Of a DNA stretch of 64,000 nucleotides, positions 51,270-63,078 are shown in pieces. Origin of the DNA: Vespa crabro (taxonomy: Eukaryota; Arthropoda; Insecta; Hymenoptera; Vespidae); contig NC_060966.1 in NCBI RefSeq assembly GCF_910589235.1, positions 3,038,001-3,102,000 on the forward strand. The letters are read 5' to 3'. Made by a program: the position numbers and the translations under genes. Below the pieces are notes generated by a model. It saw only the letters and a list, made by a program, of their open reading frames with translations, did not search any database and was not told the DNA's origin. Every line of letters begins with the position of its first letter. The first letter of the stretch is position 1.

Positions 51270-54200
51270 CTTATTTTTATATTTTAACTCGTTTTAATTA
51301 GGGTGAAGTGACAAACGAAAATATGTTTCTCTGTGAACAAAGAAACGACAATTCACGTTTATTGTTCACTCTGTTAAATTTTATATTTCACTCTCGTACT
51401 ACTTCTCTCGTCTACGTTCTATTTCTTACTGCCAATTTCTCACCCCAAATCTTAACGGCTCGATTTGTAGGTAACAAAAGAATTTGTAGATAACAAAAAC
51501 AAAGGAAGGGCGGGCCATGAGACGCGTGACAAATCTACCTGGAGAAAGTATACTTTCTTTACATATATATATATATAAGTGTGTTTGTATTGTATCCAGA
51601 CTAAGCTTTTTAGAAAGTTTACATGTTTTGAAAATTGACATCTCGTGGTATCGACAACATAATTTCGATTTCATTCGTTCAATTATTAGAAGATATTTCG
51701 TAATTAGTGCAGCTCTGATTGTAATTGGTAGCACTAATGTATTTATAATAGCTGATGTATGCATATTTTATATAGATGAAAATCTTTGAGAATTGAAATA
51801 TTTGAAGAATTGGTGTCTAACGTTGTGTTTCGATGACGTCACCTTAATTTGTTTCGTTCAAACGTTCGAAAGTATTTTGTGTAATTAGTGTAATTAAATT
51901 TCACTATTACATACATTCGCAATTCACTCGTAACTAGTACTAATGTAACAAGTTTGTATGTATTTTATATGAATGTACGTATTTTACAGATTCGCTACGT
52001 TTTATGAATTTATGTTTCATATAATTTTGATAACGTCATTTTAATTCGATTCGTCAGAGTATTCGAAAATATTTACTTATTAATCTAACATTAAATAACA
52101 CTAATATAGCTATTATGTATGTATTTGATATGATTGAAATTGTTGTGACTTTAAATATTTTAAGAATTTGAGTCTTACATTGTTTCGTTGTAACGTCGTC
52201 TTCAATTTGATTCGTTGGAAAATTCGAAAATATTTCATAATTAGCATTAATATAAGGTTGTTCGGAAAGTAGTTTCGTGTTTTTTTTTTGTGAAAATGAA
52301 AGACAATTTTTATAGATCTGGAGAATATGGTGGGTGTGGCATTGTATTCCATTCAAGCTGTAAAAGCTTTTGGCGAGAGACTAAACTCTCGTATGAGCTC
52401 TCGCAGTATCTTGTTAGAACACTACACCTTTTCTGTTGATTAATTCTGACCTTTTCTGTTGAAATGCATCATTCAGTTTGTCCAGCTAATGACACTTCCG
52501 AATGAATTGTTGTGTTATCCGGTAAAATCTCAAAAAAAAACGATTCCTTTAAAATCCCACCAAACAGACAGCATCACCTTTTTTTGATGGATATTGGCTT
52601 TGGAAATGAGCCGGTTCATCTTTTTTGCTCTATAGTCTCTTGCGTTTGACATTGCTATATACAATCCATTTTTCGTCTCCAGTAATGATGCGTTTCAAAA
52701 ATGGATCATTTTCGTGACGTTTGAAAAGCGAATCACAGACGTCAACGCGACGATACAAATTTCTCTCCGTGAGAACATGGAGAACCCATATATCGAGCTT
52801 CGAGGTTAAACCCAGGCCTTTCAAGTGGTAAACAGTTGAATTTGATAAATTTAACCTCTCACCGATTTCATGTGTTGTTATTCGCCGGTTTGCATCAACT
52901 AATGGCTTTATCGTGACTTTATCAGCTTCAACCGGTCTTCCAGAACGTAGTGCATCTTCGACATCAAAACTGCCGGATCGAAATTTTGCAAATCAGTTCT
53001 GGCACTAGCGTACTGTCAACACATCTTCTCCATACACATCGGTTAATTTCTTTCTGGCTTGAACAGCATTTTTATCTTTTCTATAGTAAAAAAGTAAAAT
53101 ATGACGAAAATGCTGCTTATTGCTCTCCATATTTAAAAGGGCACCAACCAAAAACTACTTCGTAGAATCAATTGGACTTTTTCACACACAAGCCTTGCTA
53201 TATCAGCTCTCAAAACATATAATGATTATGCGGCTTAAGTGTGAAGTTGGGTGCAAAAAAATACAATTAAATCCTCTATCGGGAAAAAACGATATTACTT
53301 TCCGAACAACCCAATAATTACTATGTAATGTATCGTATCTTAATGAAGCTTTCGAGTTTTCAAATATTTAAAAAATTTTCGCCTAATCGTATCGATAATG
53401 TTTCCTGGATTTGATTCTTTAGAACACTCAGTAATATAATTATGATTAGCGTATCTTCAAATTGTACTGATGTAATATTAAACAGAATTAACACAAACAG
53501 TAAATACGTATTTTACTGTATATGCATAAGATACTTGCCACATTTTGATAATTGATTCTTATGATTAATATAGTTTTGATAGGATCACATTATCGTTAGT
53601 TTTATTTGTTATAGAATAATATTTTATAATTATTCCTACGTCAATGTAACGCTTTTCGCAGTATATGGAAAGTTGAAATCGACATTAATCAATTTTTATG
53701 AATTAAAAATCTACTAATTATGTCGTACGAATACCGGAGCAAGCACGATATTGTAGGCATAAATAGGCTGAGTAAATTAAAAAAGACAATTACGTAGGAT
53801 AGCAGTATTGAGAAAACAGGAAGATGAAAGGATGCGAGAGAACAAGGTTACAAGGTTTATACGATCCGATTAATACGCGCTAATTACGCGTGAAAATTCC
53901 ATTCGGGCGGCTCGATTTGCCGTGCACATCATTTATACCAAGAACCTGAGAAAACCTTAATCGCTTTAAACCTAATCGAGCGAGTCTCGCGCGCCTTCTT
54001 TACACTCCTTCCTTCTCTTTCCCACCCTCGCTCACTCCCGATCCGGCAATCCCCCTATGCCCTTCTCTTCACTCTCCTTATTTCCTCTTCCACCCATATA
54101 TTCCAAACTTCGAACAATTTTTTCAATTTGTCTCGATCGTTGATCTCACACAATAAAAATCATTTTTAGAAACTATTACTATTATAAGTGTCATGGTATT

Positions 54201-54346
54201 GCGAAAAGCATCCTAATAATCAAGCAGTAATAGTCAAGATCATGATATGATCTTGGATATATTATAATAAAAATGTTCCATTCTGTCTGAAGGTTTCGCA
54301 CGAATCATAACGTTTTCTAATCATATTTATATGTAATTCGTGTGCC

Positions 54347-54416
<70 letters not shown>

Positions 54417-55086
54417 TATTATATATTATAATTAATTAATAAATATATTTTATAATTTAAATATATACATTAACTAATTATTTATATATTATATTATGTT
54501 ATAATTAAATTCTTATTTTTAAATATTTCTTTTTTTTTTTAAATTTAAAAAATATTCTTTATTTCAATAATCTTCTTACTTTTTAAATTCCACTTAATAT
54601 TTAATTAAACATAAGATTCTAAAATAATTAAATATCTTAAAATTTTAATTTTAAATAATTATTAATTATTTAACAGTTATAATTTATAAGTTAACTACCC
54701 AATCACATTCTTAATTATAATAAGAATACTTATAAAAAATTTATTTATATAGTATAATATATGACATATCTTAAATTATTTATTTATTATGATAATAATT
54801 ATTTCTATTTTATTTAAATTCTTAACTAATATTCGATTATGTAATTTAATATGTGACATATTTTAAATTATTTATTTATTAGGAGAATAATTACTTTGTT
54901 TAAATACTTATATTTTATTATATTATTATATTTAAATTAAATATATATATATATATTTAATAATTTAATATTTATTATTTTATATATTTAATAATAATTA
55001 AAAATAGGCTAAAAACATATGTTTTTTTCATCAAAAATTAATAAATTTTTCTTTTAATAATTATTTTATTAAATAAAAAATGTACT

Positions 55087-55131
<45 letters not shown>

Positions 55132-56060
55132 TTGTATTATTTTTATTAACAAATTGACCGAATTTAATATAAGAAAAGTTTATAGTTTTGCTGCAATATT
55201 TTTCCATTGAGAAAATTGCTGTTAAAATTTTTAATTGATCCCTTCAAAATTTTCGAGAATGATACACATTTGATATTATCTTTTTTGTCTTTGACTATTT
55301 TATATTAAATATTAACAAACTAATTAAAATCATTCCATTGGAATTTTATAGAACACTTTTGTGATATACAAAGATTTTGTTTATTTGTTTATAATTACAA
55401 GCGTATTGTTTAATTAATTTGAAATGTGATACTTATTTTAGCATTAACTAATCGTTAAAATATTATTAATTATAATTGATAAAAGCAGAAGGAATACAAT
55501 CAGTGTTTATATCTTTTTTTTTGTATCTTTCAGAAGTATCCAGTAATTAGAATTTTCTCTAATTCGTATCTAATAAACAGTATTAATGTCTTCTTACTGA
55601 AAATCTGATTTTCTCATTGAATTTAAATTACTCATTGATCAATCTAATATTATATAATTATATTATATAATACTATTATATTTAGGTGAACAGTATACAT
55701 TTTATATAATATAAAACAGTTCAAAAGTCCCTAGGTGAATTAAAAGTATCTAGCTGATTTTAAAAATCAATTATTCTTTTTTAAGACCTTTTAGGCTAAA
55801 TTTTTTGTGGAGACAAAGTAAAATTATAAGCCAAACTATAAATCTAAATTGTCTTGAAAAACGTTTTTGATTATTAAAATTACCTTAGAAGTCTTGATTT
55901 ATTTTGGCCCTTTTTATTCCCATATTACTTATTATATGTTCTATGATAATATTAATTATAGTAATAATATTAACGATAATAATAAGGATAATATAAGTAA
56001 CGATTTTAATATTAATGATAATAATAAGAACAATAATAATAAACGATAATAATAATAACG

Positions 56061-56119
<59 letters not shown>

Positions 56120-58451
56120 TATAATAATAATAATAATAATAATAATAACGATCATGACGACAAAGTCATGAGTTAAGATACTGAAAATGTCTTATTGGCT
56201 AATCCAATATCATAATTATTACTTTATTCATTTAGATATAAATTATTGAAACTTCTGATATCACGTATAGGTGAATCAAACATTACATATGTACAATTAT
56301 ATTAAACTATTGTGTAACAACAATATATATAGATAAAAAATATTAACAATTCTGAAACAATTTATTGTAGAATCCCAATAATAATAACACAAGATTTATA
56401 TATAATATTTAAGTATACTTTTTGTATATTATAGTATATAATCACAAACGATAATTGATTATAAAATTCATATTTAGCTTATTATTTCATTGTATTTAAC
56501 GTATTGGTATACGGGAGACGTTTGAAAGATTACCCATAATTTATTGTAGGAGATTAATTAGAAAAAAATCATGTTTTGAAATACCATGATTCTTCTAATA
56601 CATAAAAAAAAAATATTATAGGCATATTTTTATGAACAGTGTTTGATGACAATGTGTTAATGATACTATTACATTATTTAATATTATTCTCAGAAATGAA
56701 ATGTTTCGTATTTAACCAAAAAATGTATTTGAAATGATAACGAAAGAACGACACCATCGTTGGATCTCATTTTCGGCTACTTTAAAAATAGGATATAGTA
56801 ATGAAATAATTGAAGAGAAAAAAATTCGACTAATATTTCCAGGAAGATACCTGCGAGTCGAAAAAGGTATTGGTTCGTTCGATACAACGTTCGCCTTAAC
56901 CACGATTACGCCATAATTCCCACTTTCGATATCGTAGGTGAAGTAATCCGATCGGTTTCTTTTCCAGGACGTCGGTTCACGTCATGCCATGAACGACAAC
57001 GAAGGCGACAAGCCGAAGGCTACGGCCACGCGAGAGTGATTTACCGGTCTAGATCGTTCGAATATTAATTAAACGACGCGTTATATCTCGCACGAGTAAA
57101 GCCGACGCGTTAAAATTGTAACACACTTACGCCTTCTTGTCATGGCTTTTAAAAGAAAATTCTGATATGTGAACACGAAGCTCAAATCAGAAAACAAAAT
57201 GGTCTCTTCGTTCTCTTCACGATCTAAATACGTCATACGTACTGAAATCATCTTAGATCCTATTTCATGAATTCGTGTGTCGTTATCGCGTGACGATATT
57301 GCCAATAAAACCGGATGGAATATATTTTTGGTAATTATTTAAGCATCTACGAATGAGAAAGATTTATTTTTTCAACTTTGTTTATGTTTTATTTCTCTGT
57401 TAATTATCTTGTCTTTTTTTTTTTACATTCGAGATATTTTTCTTACATGGTTAATTGTAAAGCAACATTTTAGTTTATTTTTAATATATCGTTTGCAATA
57501 ATATCCGATATGTAATTATATCAAATATAATAAGAAAATAATACATGGAATAAGTTACATATATATATATATATAAATTTATTTCTATTATTTTAATTAT
57601 ATAATTTTTTATTTTTATTATTTAATTTCAAATTAAAATGTTATGAAAAAAGTAGAGCAGAATTCTACTTTTAATTGGAAAATTTATAAATACTCTTATA
57701 ATACGCTACCTTTATAAAACTTTATTAATAAAATACATCCAGATATTTTTGTATGATAGTCAAGAAGAGAATTTATTTATTTATTATTACTGAAAATTGA
57801 AACGTTATGAAGAAATTATAGGAAAATTTAAATTTACGTTCGTTTAATTTTCATACGACGAGTTTGGATTATTCAAACGGAATGTCAAATTTTTCATTGT
57901 GTGTATTTTCAAAGTGATGTATAGTATCACTTTATAATATATATATTTTTAGCATAATATATATATATCTTTTTAATTTATATAAAATAATATTTTTAAT
58001 TGTATTTTATATTTTATATTTTATATTTTAATAAATATAATATTTTGCTATCGTATAACACCTTAGAAATTTTCGGATTAAAAGAAGATTATACATGTAT
58101 ACTTTCTATAAAAAAAAAAAAAAAAGAAAAAAAAATATTGAAACCTTTGATGTACGCTGTATGTATACAGATATATTCTAAAATGATTATTGTCTATTTT
58201 TTTAATTATACTATGTATAATGAACGGTAAAACGAGGAATTCTCATTAGAAAATATCATATTTATTAAATATGATATTAATAGATTCATAAATAAATACC
58301 GTTTAATAATAAATTCTTTACTTATAACGATATTTATATAAAATGAATCAATTTAATATTATAGAAAAATCGACGGTGTGAAAGAAACTTAATAAAGAGA
58401 GAGAGAAAGAAAGAAAGAGAGAAAGCGAGAGAGAAGGAGAGTGAGAAAGAG

Positions 58452-58493
<42 letters not shown>

Positions 58494-59042
58494 GGAGCGA
58501 AATCGTGCATCAGTGAAGAGTCGAAGGTGGTATCTACAGGGTGGTTCGGTAAAACGAGTGTCGGATAATTAATTCGGGTGACCCCTGTACCCCTTCTATG
58601 CCCGAGCACGACGGTGGCTGAGACACGGTTCTCTTCATCTCTTTCTAATACGCAAACAAACGAACAAACACACACATACACACACACACGTGTACATGTA
58701 TAAATACATATACAACTTGATCTTTTTTTCTCTTGGATCCTTCTTCGTTCTCTTCGTCCGTTGCTTTTTTCTCCCTTTTTTCTTCTCTTCATCCTTCTCT
58801 TCCTCTTCTACAACAGCTTCTTCTTATTCGAGATACGCTGATCGTATCGTGCCGCGGGTGATTTTAAATCAGAAAGTTAATTAGACGCGTTTCATTGTCC
58901 TTTATGTCGTACGTCCTTTCGTTCGTTCATTCGTTCGTAGTAAGAGAGTAGAGAATAAGTAGAGTTAGTTATAGAAGATATGTAAAACGGCGGTCCTTAT
59001 GTGCTGATACAAAACAAACCACTGTGTGTGATATGACCCACT

Positions 59043-59077
<35 letters not shown>

Positions 59078-60557
59078 TACTGCTTTCATTATGCGAACTA
59101 ATTAAACTCCGATCGACCCTGACACTTAATGTCGTCTTCACAGTCTCATTTTCACCGATGAGAAAAACATTTCCTTGATCTCCCTTTTTGCACATTTTTT
59201 TTTTACTCTTAGCTTTTCATTCTATCTAACTTTCTCTCCTTCACTTATTCTATGTATCTTCAAAACTCTCTCTCTCTCCTTCTCTCTTTTTTTCTATTAT
59301 TATTTTTTTATGTTTTTATTTATTTATTTAGTTTTCTTTTTTTTCTTTCGTTGGTATCTCTTTTAGATAATGTTTGTTAGACGATCAACGTACGGTATCG
59401 TATAATATAATCGAATGTAATCGAAATTACGTGTAAAGAGTCATCGAAATAATGCTACTTGAGATTTTTTTTGTTTTCTATTCGATTAAAATTTTAACTC
59501 CCATTAAAATAATATAAATAAAAATATAAAAAGAATATAAATAACATTCGAAATTGTATTTAATTTGTAATTTCAATAGAATAGAAAACGATATAGATAA
59601 TATTGAAAATTGTATTATAGCTTGTTTAAGATATATGTTATTACGATGTTCAATATTTTAATAAAATTGTGTAAAAAGTGAAACAAGGTATGGATTGACC
59701 AATCATTAGTTTAAATTGTATCTTCTTAAAACAGATAGGTAATAATTAAATTTGTAAATGAAAATAATAATAATATTAATAATAAATGATTATTTTGTAG
59801 AACAAAATTAATGTGTATTATAAAATTTATGTTTATCATTAATAAAAAGATATATTTAACTAAAAAAAAATATTTAAGTAGTGAATTTTTTTTTTGAATA
59901 TTAAAAAAATGTTACTAAAGTTTATATATATTTTATAAAGAATAAAATGACAAAAATATTCAATATACAATAATTATTAAATAACGTACATAAATATATT
60001 AGAATTAATTGTTTAAGTCTCACAAGTTGTAATATAATTATTGATTTTACTTTATTTAGTATTTCTATGAAACTTTTATGAATCTGTAATTTGCATTTTT
60101 TTTACGTATATCATTATATATCTTTTTTTTTCATGTTAGAATAAACAAAAAAAAATTCTTTTTTTTATATTTTTCGTCAATATCAGATAATATTTATTAA
60201 TATAGGTAATAATAAAATAATAGAAGGTAATGTTTGAATTAAATATAAAATAATATTAGATAATAATTTAATATGGATTAAAATTTTTTATATAGTCAAA
60301 ATGATGATTATTCATTACTATTGTGTACTAAGTAAATTGATAAAAAAATTATATCGATCATATATTATATTATTGTACTGACTGTTTTATAAATATGTTT
60401 GTACACAAATCCTTTCATATTTCACTTCGTGTCGTTTTTGATTGGATGATAAAAAAGAAAAGAAAAAAGATCTGTAATGTAACGCGATACAACGAAATGT
60501 GGAAGGCTTCACTTCATGAAAGAAATTTGCTGGTTCCAAATAATTATCAAAGAGGTT

Positions 60558-60619
<62 letters not shown>

Positions 60620-60969
60620 GAAGTGTAAGGATCTTGCAGAAGCTAGAAACTTGGTAAGGGCTTTCGGATAATTGGGAATCGTTCTTCAGATTATGTTGTT
60701 GCCAACTCATCACTTTTATACTCCCTTTATAACTTGTGTAATTAATAGAATTTGTCCTTAGCGATAATAAACTCGATCCCTTTTTAATCTCTCATGATGT
60801 ATAATCATTAATGTGATTTAAACGATTGTTAGTTAAACGTAAAACGTGAATACAAAATTTTCTTATATTTTGTTAATCCAAATGTATTTGTAAATAGTAG
60901 ATCATATACAGATTATAAATTAAGAGGCTAAGTAAATGTGTTCTTTGTTAGGAGCAATAAACAGATGTA

Positions 60970-61039
<70 letters not shown>

Positions 61040-61318
61040 GAAGATTATCTTATAAGAGAAGTAGATATATGTAGATGTATATTTCATAATCTTTTATCGA
61101 AATTATATTCTCACAATACCGTGTTATATATAAGAGTTTCAAATATATACATTTTTAAAACATTATGCTTCGTGCAAAAACTTAAATAAAATTCAATTAA
61201 CGTTTCGATAAATATCACTCACCTCTGCCATTTGCGCTTTTTATTCTGAAACAGATAAAAAAGAAAAAAGATAAATTAAGATGAGATCCAAACGTTTTTA
61301 AGCTAGGCATCTATCTAT

Positions 61319-61370
<52 letters not shown>

Positions 61371-61388
61371 TCACAATATATTCTCGAT

Positions 61389-61444
<56 letters not shown>

Positions 61445-61694
61445 ATCGAAATAATGAAGCGTTTCCTTCAAAAATGGCATATCACGCTGACGTCGATAGT
61501 TTTTATGTACATATCTTCGTAGGACGAAAAAAAAAAGAAAAAATTTTTAAAAGAATGATTGATAAGATAGGAGTGAAAACATACGATTATAGTCAATTAC
61601 ACTAAATAACTTTCTAATATCTAACCAAAATTCTTTTTTTTAGCCGTTTGAATAGTTTTCGATTCATTCTCTCATCGAACGAAATTCAAATGAG

Positions 61695-61732
<38 letters not shown>

Positions 61733-62229
61733 ATTTTTTTTTCGTTTTTCAGTTCACCAGTCACTTGACAGATTGTCACTTGGCTCGATCTAGTTAGCGG
61801 TAAACGCGTTTATATTCCATCTTCCTTTACTTCGAATCAATCCTTCTCTTTCTCGCTCTAAGAAAGAACAAGAGCATAAGGAAAAGAGAAAGAGAGAAAG
61901 AGAGAGATACTTAATCGAGAAACGATCGTCTCCTTCGATTTCCAACGGATTCAAGAGATAGGTAGGTGGTAATTTAAGGGAATCAGTCTCAACTTACACC
62001 GACTACTTACTCGTTGCGAGAATAAAACCGCGATCGTACTCGTGAATCCGTCGAATCGTCGATCCGTATCGCGTAGCTCTCCTCCATTGCACTTCCTCCT
62101 TACTATGCGGTTTTTGAGACGATCGTATGAGAAATTGGATCGCAAGACACTATATCCAGATCTCGAATCGAACGGCTAAGAACCACGTTCATTTTTATCG
62201 AACCGAATGATCTTTCTGTTAAAACTATT

Positions 62230-62291
<62 letters not shown>

Positions 62292-62749
62292 TTCTCTCTG
62301 TATGTATGCTTGTGTGTGTATATTTACTGTTCTACAATTCCCGTTGGATATTATTTTTCTCTTGAGTATTTTATTGGATCGAAGAAAATGCTAAGTCACG
62401 ATAACGAATGCGATCTTCTCTTTCTCTCTCTCTTTTTTTTGAAATTAAAGAGTAAATTCGTATCCTACGTGTTCGTTACTTTTTTATTTTTCTAGTTTTT
62501 TTTTCCTTTTTTTTTTTTATTGGAATTAAAGAGTAAATTTGTATCGTACGTGTTCATTAGCTTTTTCTTTTTTTAATACTTTCTTTTTCATCGTTAGAAT
62601 ATAGATATGATTTATAATAGATAATAGAAATATTTTGGATACTCACCTGCGACAATGTAAAAGCGTTACCATAACGACCGCGCCAATGCCTGCTGATACT
62701 AAGGATACTATCACTAATGTTAAAACCCATCCTAGTTCTCCCGGAGCTT
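42290..62749 (-). CDS. 3' part of a single-pass membrane protein gene (transmembrane helix and cytoplasmic tail)
   Basis: Five exons join in phase with GT/AG junctions: 62,749-62,647; 61,245-61,223; 50,333-50,175; 44,692-44,338; 42,698-42,290. They encode APGELGW, a hydrophobic helix (VLTLVIVSLVSAGIGAVVMV), a basic stop-transfer HCRRIK and a tail of about 310 residues ending PSDYI. The tail has a Gly-rich linker, LPPYQD, YAEL and YHEL, EPDYEMYENG and a His-rich run, then a Ser/Thr-rich end. The AG junction before APG suits the end of an extracellular module, as in immunoglobulin or fibronectin III adhesion receptors, but that part lies beyond the right edge. A neuronal cell-adhesion receptor fits the long introns and tail; this is inference and I do not recognise the family. 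LPxY can bind WW domains and YxxL can act in endocytosis or signalling. No lesion is seen. Confidence 0.85.
43691..43740. repeat. (TA)n(TG)n compound microsatellite
   Basis: Intronic compound run. Confidence 0.95.
43991..44056. repeat. (TTTAA)n pentanucleotide repeat
   Basis: About 13 perfect units in the last intron of the membrane-protein gene. Confidence 0.95.
44338..44692 (-). CDS. Penultimate coding exon of the membrane-protein gene
   Basis: Encodes HNVWSWLGSRRGG to RTRHSK. It carries the tyrosine motifs NHYTHM, LYAELD and DEYHELD and ends two bases into an Arg codon that the last exon completes. The YAEL and YHEL motifs match YxxL-type sorting signals; the strict ITIM consensus is not met. 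Confidence 0.88.
44924..45700 (-). mobile_element. Tc1-like transposase relic in intron
   Basis: Minus-strand translation gives INGVMNHRIYIDNLKYT, then FMQDNDPKYTAYN with the second catalytic aspartate, then (with a frame change) PQSPDLNLIEH with the final catalytic glutamate, and a C-terminal patch SSKKYLKKCYDGGMEWNKIP. This is the C-terminal half of a Tc1-type DDE transposase with stops. CAGTGAGGGTAGAAAGAATT at about 44,927 resembles the terminal repeat of such elements. The other end and the N-terminal domain were not found. Confidence 0.75.
47040..47180. repeat. Imperfect 21-nt tandem repeat ending in a palindrome
   Basis: The block TTTGATTTGCAAAAG recurs about every 21 bases (five or six imperfect units), reading FDLQKNE-like heptads on the plus strand. 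It ends in a perfect 22-bp palindrome at 47,153-47,174. It lies in the 5.5-kb intron. A coding role is unlikely because there is no start context or homologue known to me. Confidence 0.6.
48268..48950. repeat. AT-rich inverted repeat, left copy (partner about 54,450-55,082)
   Basis: Sequence such as TAATTTAAGATATGTCACAT and the stretch with AATGTGATTGGTTAGTTAC reappear in reverse complement at 54,690-54,880, and the ends match at 48,268-48,400 and 55,000-55,082. Each copy lies in a different intron. It could be a non-autonomous element; no terminal repeats or target duplications were identified. Confidence 0.65.
50175..50333 (-). CDS. Gly-rich linker exon of the membrane-protein gene
   Basis: Encodes NCCGVGVEDPNSQEAGSN, a Gly/Asn run, AVIPDRASLELDKLPPYQD and IAPSP. 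The pair of cysteines just inside the membrane could be palmitoylated, and LPPY is an LPxY-type WW ligand; both are inference. Confidence 0.85.
50487..50532. repeat. (GA)n microsatellite
   Basis: Intronic GA tract 150 bases upstream (minus-strand sense) of the Gly-rich linker exon. Confidence 0.9.
51560..53640. repeat. Decayed tandem array, period about 140-200 bp, split by mariner
   Basis: A motif of the type GAT(A/G)ACGTCA followed by TTTGATTCGTT, then a TTCGAAAATATTT stretch and TAATTAGT, recurs at about 51,649, 51,831, 52,029, 52,190, 53,391 and 53,578. After removing the 1,062-bp mariner, the spacing of all six stays between 140 and 200 bases. The units are strongly diverged, so the array is old. 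It lies in the largest intron. Confidence 0.6.
52253..53314 (-). mobile_element. Defective mariner element
   Basis: Terminal inverted repeats GGTTGTTCGGAAAGTA lie at both ends, within TA dinucleotides (52,251-52,252 and 53,315-53,316). The minus strand codes, with stops, for a mariner transposase: a start MESNKQHFRHILLFYY at about 53,131, a helix-turn-helix region with ALRSGRP and LNLSNSTVYHLKGLG, then ITGDEKWI (first Asp), QDTARAH (second Asp) and PPYSPDL (third Asp, DD34D spacing). The first stop falls after DVLTVR. Directly after PPYSPDL the sequence jumps to the 3' terminal repeat, so the C-terminal end is deleted, which explains 1,062 rather than about 1,280 bases. It is inactive, and inserted in the older tandem array. 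Confidence 0.93.
53850..54000. other. Moderately GC-rich intronic block, possible regulatory element
   Basis: Contains TAATACGCGCTAATTACGCG and CTTTAAACCTAATCGAGCG in an otherwise AT-rich intron. Repeated TAAT cores with CG steps are typical of insect developmental enhancers, but this is only compositional evidence. Confidence 0.3.
54350..54410. repeat. (TA)n microsatellite
   Basis: About 30 TA units just before the inverted AT-rich repeat copy. Confidence 0.95.
54450..55082. repeat. AT-rich inverted repeat, right copy (partner about 48,268-48,950)
   Basis: Reverse-complement partner of the copy in the adjoining intron, 5.5 kb away. The two could pair in the pre-mRNA across the exon at 50,175-50,333. 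Confidence 0.65.
56026..56149. repeat. (AAT)n microsatellite
   Basis: About 40 units with occasional CGAT interruptions, in the large intron. Confidence 0.95.
58396..58499. repeat. (GA)n-rich homopurine tract
   Basis: Imperfect GA/GAAA units, 100 bases, in the large intron, followed by a mixed-composition stretch (58,500-58,640) without coding signs. Confidence 0.9.
60561..60615. repeat. (AT)n microsatellite
   Basis: About 27 AT units; the first of four long AT runs within 900 bases. Confidence 0.95.
60966..61040. repeat. (TA)n microsatellite with CATA interruptions
   Basis: Long TA run 180 bases from the microexon. Confidence 0.95.
61223..61245 (-). CDS. 23-nt microexon of the membrane-protein gene
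   Basis: AATAAAAAGCGCAAATGGCA plus GAG lies between a CTGTTTCAG acceptor and a GTGAGT donor. It fits the phase of both neighbours (2 left over before, 1 after) and supplies RIKSANGR, the basic stop-transfer residues. Skipping it would shift the frame of the tail. Confidence 0.8.
61319..61367. repeat. (TA)n microsatellite
   Basis: About 24 units, 75 bases upstream (minus sense) of the microexon. Confidence 0.95.
61384..61449. repeat. Perfect 66-bp palindrome containing (AT)n
   Basis: TCGATCAA, an AT run, then TTGATCGA: the non-repeat arms are exact reverse complements, so the whole 66 bases are self-complementary. Confidence 0.9.
62230..62287. repeat. (CT)n microsatellite
   Basis: About 28 CT units between the microexon and the transmembrane exon. 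Confidence 0.95.
62647..62749 (-). CDS. Transmembrane exon of the membrane-protein gene
   Basis: Behind TTTTGCAG it encodes APGELGW and the membrane helix, ends HCR plus two bases, and is followed by GTGAGT. It is the most upstream exon within the window. Confidence 0.88.
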
Positions 62750-62880
62750 CTGCAAAATAATAAATAATTATGAATGATATTAAACATTTTATAAATCGTT
62801 AAAAATCAATTATTGAATTATTGATCAAAACTTTTTTCTTTGAATTTTATGTTTGAAAATAAATATGATTACTTGTTGGT

Positions 62881-63078
62881 ATATTTATTTCATTTTATTT
62901 CATTTTATTTCATTTTATTTCATTTTATTTCATTTTATTTCATTTTATTTCATTTTATTTCATTTTATTTCATTTTATTTCATTTTATTTCATTTTATTT
63001 CATTTTATTTCATTTTATTTCATTTTATTTCATTTTATTTCATTTTATTTCATTTTATTTCATTTTATTTCATTTTAT
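62881..63078. repeat. 10-bp minisatellite, CATTTTATTT x 18
   Basis: Eighteen identical decamers in a row (62,891-63,070) plus imperfect end units, in the intron upstream of the transmembrane exon. It gives an apparent Phe/Ile/Ser-rich frame that is not a gene. Confidence 0.97.

Noticed and set aside
62891..63070. Regular repeat array considered as a CRISPR-like structure
   Set aside because: The units are contiguous decamers without spacers, and this is eukaryotic nuclear DNA.
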